Below are positions 5,994 to 8,671 of a stretch of DNA of 8,671 nucleotides, one piece after another. This stretch comes from CAZRZN01 sp964604565 (GTDB lineage Bacteria; Pseudomonadota; Alphaproteobacteria; Rhodobacterales; Rhodobacteraceae), in NCBI GenBank assembly GCA_964604565.1, contig CAZRZN010000189.1, forward strand, positions 1-8,671, written 5' to 3'. The stretch's first letter is position 1; every line of letters begins with the position of its first letter. The notes below the pieces were generated by a model that saw only the letters and a list, made by a program, of their open reading frames with translations, searched no databases and had not been told where the DNA came from. The translations under genes were made by a program, and so were the position numbers.

Positions 5994-6961
5994 CCACACG
6001 CGCCGCCGTGACCGGGGTCGGGCATTATCTCCCGGACCGGATTGTAGAAAATGCCGAGTTCGAGAAGACGCTCGACACCACCGACGAATGGATCCGCTCC
6101 CGCTCGGGGATCGAACGGCGGCACTTTGCGGCCGAAGGGCAGACAACCTCCGACCTGGCGACTCGGGCGGCGCGGGCGGCGATTGCGGATGCCGGGATCT
6201 CCGCCGATCAGATCGACGCGATCATTCTCGCCACTTCGACTTCGGATTTCACGTTTCCCTCTGCCGCGACGATGGTGCAGGCCGAACTGGGCATGACCAG
6301 CGGATTCGCCTTTGACGTTCAGGCGGTCTGCGCCGGGTTCATCTTTGCCCTTGCCAACGCCGACGCGCTGATCGCCTCCGGGCAGGCCAGACGTGTGCTG
6401 GTCATCGGCGCAGAGACGTTTTCCCGCATCCTCGACTGGACGGATCGCGGCACCTGCGTGCTTTTCGGCGACGGCGCCGGCGCGCTGGTTCTGGAGGCCT
6501 GCGATGGCGCGGGCACGAATGCGGATCGCGGCATCCTCGCCACCGACCTGCACAGCGACGGGCGCTACCGCGACATCCTCTACGTAGACGGCGGCGTCAG
6601 CACGAAGAACACCGGATTCCTGCGGATGCAGGGCAAGGAAGTGTTCCGTCATGCGGTGGAAAAGCTGGCCGCAACCGCCACGACCGCGCTGGAAAAGGCC
6701 GGCGTGTCCGCCGATGAGGTCGACTGGGTGGTGCCGCATCAGGCGAATATCCGCATCATCGCCGGCACCGCCAAGAAGCTGGCCCTGCCGATGGACCGCG
6801 TGGTGGTGACCGTGCAGGACCATGGCAACACCTCCGCCGCCTCCATTCCGCTGGCGCTGTCGGTCGGCAAGGACCGCGGACAGATCAAGCCCGGCGATCT
6901 GGTCGTGACAGAGGCGATCGGCGGCGGCCTTGCCTGGGGCGCGGTGGTTCTGCGCTGGTAA
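5990..6961 (+). CDS. fabH: Beta-ketoacyl-ACP synthase III (FabH)
   Basis: FabH condenses acetyl-CoA with malonyl-ACP to give acetoacetyl-ACP, starting type II fatty acid synthesis in the cytosol. The 323 residues match the usual family length. The thiolase fold is clear: N-terminal GVGHYLPDRIVEN (9-21), DEWIRSRSGIERR (32-44), catalytic cysteine 114 in AVCAGF, the GDGAGA turn (160-165), catalytic histidine 250 in VPHQAN (248-253) and asparagine 280 in HGNTSAASIP (278-287). The end IGGGLAWGAVVLRW is typical. All three catalytic residues are present. The ATG overlaps the plsX stop by four bases. The AT-rich regulatory gap that follows and the change to ihfA suggest the transcript ends or weakens after this gene. 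Confidence 0.97.
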   Translation: MTTRAAVTGVGHYLPDRIVENAEFEKTLDTTDEWIRSRSGIERRHFAAEGQTTSDLATRAARAAIADAGISADQIDAIILATSTSDFTFPSAATMVQAELGMTSGFAFDVQAVCAGFIFALANADALIASGQARRVLVIGAETFSRILDWTDRGTCVLFGDGAGALVLEACDGAGTNADRGILATDLHSDGRYRDILYVDGGVSTKNTGFLRMQGKEVFRHAVEKLAATATTALEKAGVSADEVDWVVPHQANIRIIAGTAKKLALPMDRVVVTVQDHGNTSAASIPLALSVGKDRGQIKPGDLVVTEAIGGGLAWGAVVLRW

Positions 6962-6971
6962 GGAAGGCAAC

Positions 6972-6999
6972 GGCGGGGGTGATCGGCCCGACGCCCGCC
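6972..6999 (+). terminator. Weak hairpin after fabH, possible terminator
   Basis: GGCGGG (6972-6977) can pair with CCCGCC (6994-6999) across a 16-base loop, 11 bases past the fabH stop. Only CTGTTG follows instead of a U-tract, so intrinsic termination would be inefficient at best. Confidence 0.25.
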
Positions 7000-7009
7000 C
7001 TGTTGCACA

Positions 7010-7063
7010 AATGACTTCGCGCTCTTGTTAAATCTTGCCCCGCAAGTCATTGATATTGACTTG
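7010..7063. repeat. Three AAGTCAWT half-sites upstream of ihfA
   Basis: AAGTCATT occurs on the minus strand at 7017-7010 and on the plus strand at 7044-7051, and AAGTCAAT on the minus strand at 7062-7055. The last two form a dyad CAAGTCA-N7-TGACTTG at 7043-7063 that covers the predicted -35 element. The first and second also form an 8-bp inverted repeat 26 bases apart. This looks like a multi-site operator; the binding protein is unknown. Confidence 0.5.
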
Positions 7064-7072
7064 TGTTTTTTT
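7043..7072 (-). promoter_or_regulatory. Predicted IHF-binding site in the ihfA promoter
   Basis: On the minus strand TATCAATGACTTG (7055-7043) fits the IHF consensus WATCAANNNNTTR at every specified position. Ten bases 5' of it on the same strand is a seven-A tract (7072-7066). Lambda H' has the same order: an A-tract, eight bases, then TATCAA. The site covers the predicted -35 hexamer, so bound IHF should hinder transcription of ihfA. Binding is inferred, not shown. Confidence 0.55.
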
Positions 7073-7083
7073 CTCTCGATATT
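7056..7083 (+). promoter_or_regulatory. Candidate ihfA promoter
   Basis: TTGACT (7056-7061, 5 of 6 to -35), a 16-base T-rich spacer and GATATT (7078-7083, 4 of 6 to -10). Transcription would begin near 7090, giving a leader of about 19 bases that contains the strong GGAGGG ribosome-binding site at 7097-7102. It is the best sigma-70-like promoter in the window. Confidence 0.55.
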
Positions 7084-7108
7084 CTCGCCAAAAATCGGAG
7101 GGACAGAC

Positions 7109-7411
7109 ATGAGCGACAAGACCCTGACTCGGATGGATCTTAGCGAAGCAGTATTCCGCGAAGTGGGATTGTCGCGCAACGAAAGCGCGGAACTGGTGGA
7201 GGCGGTTCTCCAACATATGTCTGATTCCCTCGTCACTGGGGAACAGGTCAAGATTTCCTCTTTCGGGACGTTTTCGGTCCGCGAAAAGGCCGCGCGCGTC
7301 GGGCGCAACCCCAAGACCGGCGAAGAAGTGCCGATCCAGCCGCGCCGGGTGCTGACCTTCCGTCCGTCACACCTGATGAAAGACCGCGTAGCCGCCGGCA
7401 ACAAGCGCTGA
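7109..7411 (+). CDS. ihfA: Integration host factor subunit alpha
   Basis: A 100-residue DNA-bending protein of the HU/IHF family; with IhfB it forms the heterodimer that bends specific DNA by well over 90 degrees in recombination, replication and transcription. The N-terminus TLTRMDLSEAVFREVGLSRNES is the alpha-subunit type. VKISSFGTFSVREKAAR (48-63) is the dimer core, and GRNPKTGEE (65-73) carries the arm-tip proline 68 that intercalates between base pairs. RRVLTFRPSHLMKDRV (79-94) is typical of IhfA and separates it from HU. The start at 7109 has an ideal GGAGGG six bases upstream; an earlier in-frame start at 7025 would put the promoter inside the gene and is rejected. The next gene begins ten bases after the stop. 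The upstream region carries a predicted IHF site, pointing to autoregulation. Confidence 0.97.
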   Translation: MSDKTLTRMDLSEAVFREVGLSRNESAELVEAVLQHMSDSLVTGEQVKISSFGTFSVREKAARVGRNPKTGEEVPIQPRRVLTFRPSHLMKDRVAAGNKR

Positions 7412-7421
7412 GGCTGACCCT

Positions 7422-8567
7422 ATGGCCAAATCCCGCGATGCGTTTCGCACCATCTCGGAGGTTGCGGAGGGGCTGGAAACACCTGCACATGTGCTCCGCT
7501 TCTGGGAAAGCAAGTTCAGTCAGGTAAAGCCGGTCAAACGCGCCGGAGGACGCCGATACTATCGCCCCTCCGACATTGATTTGCTCTCCGGAATCAAGAA
7601 GTTGCTGCACGAAGAAGGCATGACCATCAAGGGCGTGCAAAAGGTGCTCCGCGAACAGGGGGTGCGCCATGTCTCCGCCTTGGCGTCACAATCCGAAGCT
7701 GAGCCAGCCAGCGGACCATCCGACGATCTGATCGAGGATGCCCCCTATACCGAGGTCACGTTGTCGGACGACACGGACGCGGTGATCGCCTTTCCGAAGG
7801 CCGACGCACCAAGATCGGCTCCCGTGGCGCCCGAACCGCTCGACCCTTGGGAACCCGCGCCGCCCCTCTCTGCCGATGCGGATCGGACCGAAGACCCGGT
7901 GCCCGACGACGACGTGGCAGAGCGGGGACCGGGCGACGCCGACCCGCCGTTCACGGCTGATGCCGTGGACGCGCCCTCTCCCGAGGACAGCGTGGCGCCA
8001 TCCCATGAGCCTGTCGATCCCCTGCCGGATCCCGCTCCGCAACCCGACGAGGCGGAGGTCACAGAAGAAACGCCCCCCGTGTCGGCAAACCAGATCGACG
8101 ATACTCTTCTTCCACCGGACACTGCCGACCAAGAGACACCGCCCGCTCGGGATCGCGACGCGGCCGGATCCCGCGTTCCGATGGACGAAAAGACTCCGCG
8201 GCCAGAGGTTTCCGAACCCGACTTGCCAGAACCCGCTGTGGCAAAGGGCAATGACCCGTTTTCCCCGGAGACCGTGACACAGGACCGCGATGCGCAGCAG
8301 GAAGGCCCGGACAGCCCTGTCGAAGATCCGGCCACGCAGCCCTCGGCCGCGCCTCTCCCACCACCGGCGAAGATCACGACTCGCCCCGTCCAGTTGCAGG
8401 ATTTCGATGCGCCTCCGGTTGCCGCCCGCGCCCCGGCGCCGCGCATCGGTCCACTTGGCCATCTGGCGCGGATATCCGCGCTTTCACCGGAGACGGCCGC
8501 CGGTCTCGCAGAACATTTACCCGCGTTGCAGGGCCTTCGGGACCGCCTTTCCGCGCCCCTGCAATGA
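7422..8567 (+). CDS. MerR-family transcriptional regulator with long disordered linker
   Basis: A 381-residue protein. Residues 8-80 form a MerR winged helix-turn-helix: FRTISEVAEGLETPAHVLRFWESKF, then VKPVKRAGGRRYYRPSDIDLL and the wing-helix GIKKLLHEEGMTIKGVQKVLRE. From about 90 to 340 the chain is rich in Pro, Asp, Glu, Ala and Ser with no predicted fold. The C-terminal 40 residues (GPLGHLARISALSPETAAGL onward) look ordered and helical. I see no cysteine anywhere, so it is not a thiolate metal or redox sensor of the classical MerR type. It starts ten bases after ihfA, and its GAGG ribosome-binding site overlaps the ihfA stop, so the two are very likely cotranscribed and perhaps coupled. The ihfA-merR pairing is common in alphaproteobacteria; regulated genes are unknown to me. 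Confidence 0.9.
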   Translation: MAKSRDAFRTISEVAEGLETPAHVLRFWESKFSQVKPVKRAGGRRYYRPSDIDLLSGIKKLLHEEGMTIKGVQKVLREQGVRHVSALASQSEAEPASGPSDDLIEDAPYTEVTLSDDTDAVIAFPKADAPRSAPVAPEPLDPWEPAPPLSADADRTEDPVPDDDVAERGPGDADPPFTADAVDAPSPEDSVAPSHEPVDPLPDPAPQPDEAEVTEETPPVSANQIDDTLLPPDTADQETPPARDRDAAGSRVPMDEKTPRPEVSEPDLPEPAVAKGNDPFSPETVTQDRDAQQEGPDSPVEDPATQPSAAPLPPPAKITTRPVQLQDFDAPPVAARAPAPRIGPLGHLARISALSPETAAGLAEHLPALQGLRDRLSAPLQ

Positions 8568-8572
8568 GACGC

Positions 8573-8614
8573 CGATTTTTCCAAGTCTGGGGTTGCTCTC
8601 GGTGGGAAAAAGCG
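8573..8614 (+). terminator. AT-stem hairpin after merR, uncertain terminator
   Basis: TTTTTCC (8576-8582) pairs with GGAAAAA (8605-8611), extended by CG/CG outside one mismatch, around a 22-base loop. The hairpin begins six bases after the merR stop. The stem is AT-rich and no U-tract follows on the plus strand, so termination is doubtful. Confidence 0.25.
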
Positions 8615-8620
8615 TAAGAC
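8593..8620 (+). promoter_or_regulatory. Candidate promoter for tRNA-Pro
   Basis: TTGCTC (8593-8598), a 16-base spacer and TAAGAC (8615-8620, 3 of 6) would start transcription near 8627, just before the tRNA 5' end. The -10 is poor. Confidence 0.3.
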
Positions 8621-8632
8621 AGCGGAACAAGT

Positions 8633-8671
8633 CGGGCTATGGCGCAGCCTGGTAGCGCGTCCGTCTGGGGG
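8633..8671 (+). tRNA. tRNA-Pro(GGG), 5' part, cut by the window end
   Basis: The first 39 bases of a tRNA are visible. Acceptor 5' arm CGGGCTA (8633-8639), then TG, D stem GCGC (8642-8645) closing with GCGC (8655-8658) around AGCCTGGTA, G26, anticodon stem TCCGT (8660-8664) and loop CTGGGGG beginning at 8665. With C32 and T33 in place, the anticodon is GGG at 8667-8669, which decodes CCC and CCU as proline. The C at position 1 is a bacterial tRNA-Pro identity feature. The 3' half is outside the window. Confidence 0.9.

Noticed and set aside
5978..6970. Minus-strand open frame of 330 residues over fabH
   Set aside because: FabH catalytic motifs on the plus strand explain the conservation; the antisense product has none.
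7066..7072. Seven-T run as a fabH terminator tail
   Set aside because: No GC-rich stem lies directly before it, and it sits in the spacer of the predicted ihfA promoter; it fits the A-tract of the IHF site better.
7686..8584. Minus-strand open frames of 258 and 279 residues over merR
   Set aside because: They arise from the biased codons of the Pro/Asp/Glu-rich linker and have low-complexity products.
1..8671. CRISPR arrays, insertion sequences, prophage or defence genes
   Set aside because: No evenly spaced direct repeats, transposase motifs or foreign-looking composition were found; gene content is conserved core.

Overview
The window reads as a chromosomal segment of a high-GC marine-type alphaproteobacterium of the Rhodobacterales (Roseobacter/Rhodobacter group). 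The grounds are the strong G/C preference at third codon positions, the gene order DUF177(yceD)-rpmF-plsX-fabH-ihfA-merR, and protein sequences that look typical of roseobacters. Assignment below order level cannot be made from the sequence alone. I see no insertion sequence, phage gene or CRISPR array. This is mostly conserved core chromosome, and I do not claim a new multi-gene system in it.

Layout. (1) Positions 1-380, plus strand: the 3' end of an unrecognised gene, coupled by an ATGA overlap to a 55-residue two-helix membrane protein. (2) 381-620: a non-coding gap between convergent genes, packed with short inverted repeats. (3) 621-3842, minus strand: bamE-type lipoprotein, an OlsB-family N-acyltransferase, then an Uup-type ABC-F ATPase with its own likely promoter. 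(4) 3843-3932: divergent promoter region. (5) 3933-6961, plus strand: DUF177/YceD, ribosomal protein L32, PlsX and FabH, the classical cluster joining ribosome assembly to the start of fatty acid and phospholipid synthesis. (6) 6962-7108: an AT-rich regulatory region. (7) 7109-8567: ihfA and a MerR-family regulator 10 bp apart. (8) From 8633: the 5' half of tRNA-Pro(GGG), cut by the window edge.

How the genes fit together. PlsX makes acyl-phosphate from acyl-ACP, FabH makes the first beta-ketoacyl-ACP, and the OlsB-like enzyme across the divergent promoter would use acyl chains to make an amino-acid lipid. BamE belongs to the outer-membrane protein assembly machine. The neighbourhood is therefore rich in envelope and lipid functions, with translation genes (L32, YceD, Uup, tRNA-Pro) between them.

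The most interesting signal is upstream of ihfA. A perfect match to the IHF consensus (WATCAANNNNTTR) with a flanking seven-A tract, arranged much like the phage lambda H' site, lies on the predicted -35 element of ihfA itself. This suggests direct autoregulation. The same stretch carries three copies of AAGTCAWT, two of them forming a 7-7-7 dyad. Other points are a possible leaderless uup transcript, a plsX ribosome-binding site inside a perfect palindrome, and a cysteine-free MerR protein with a long acidic proline-rich linker.
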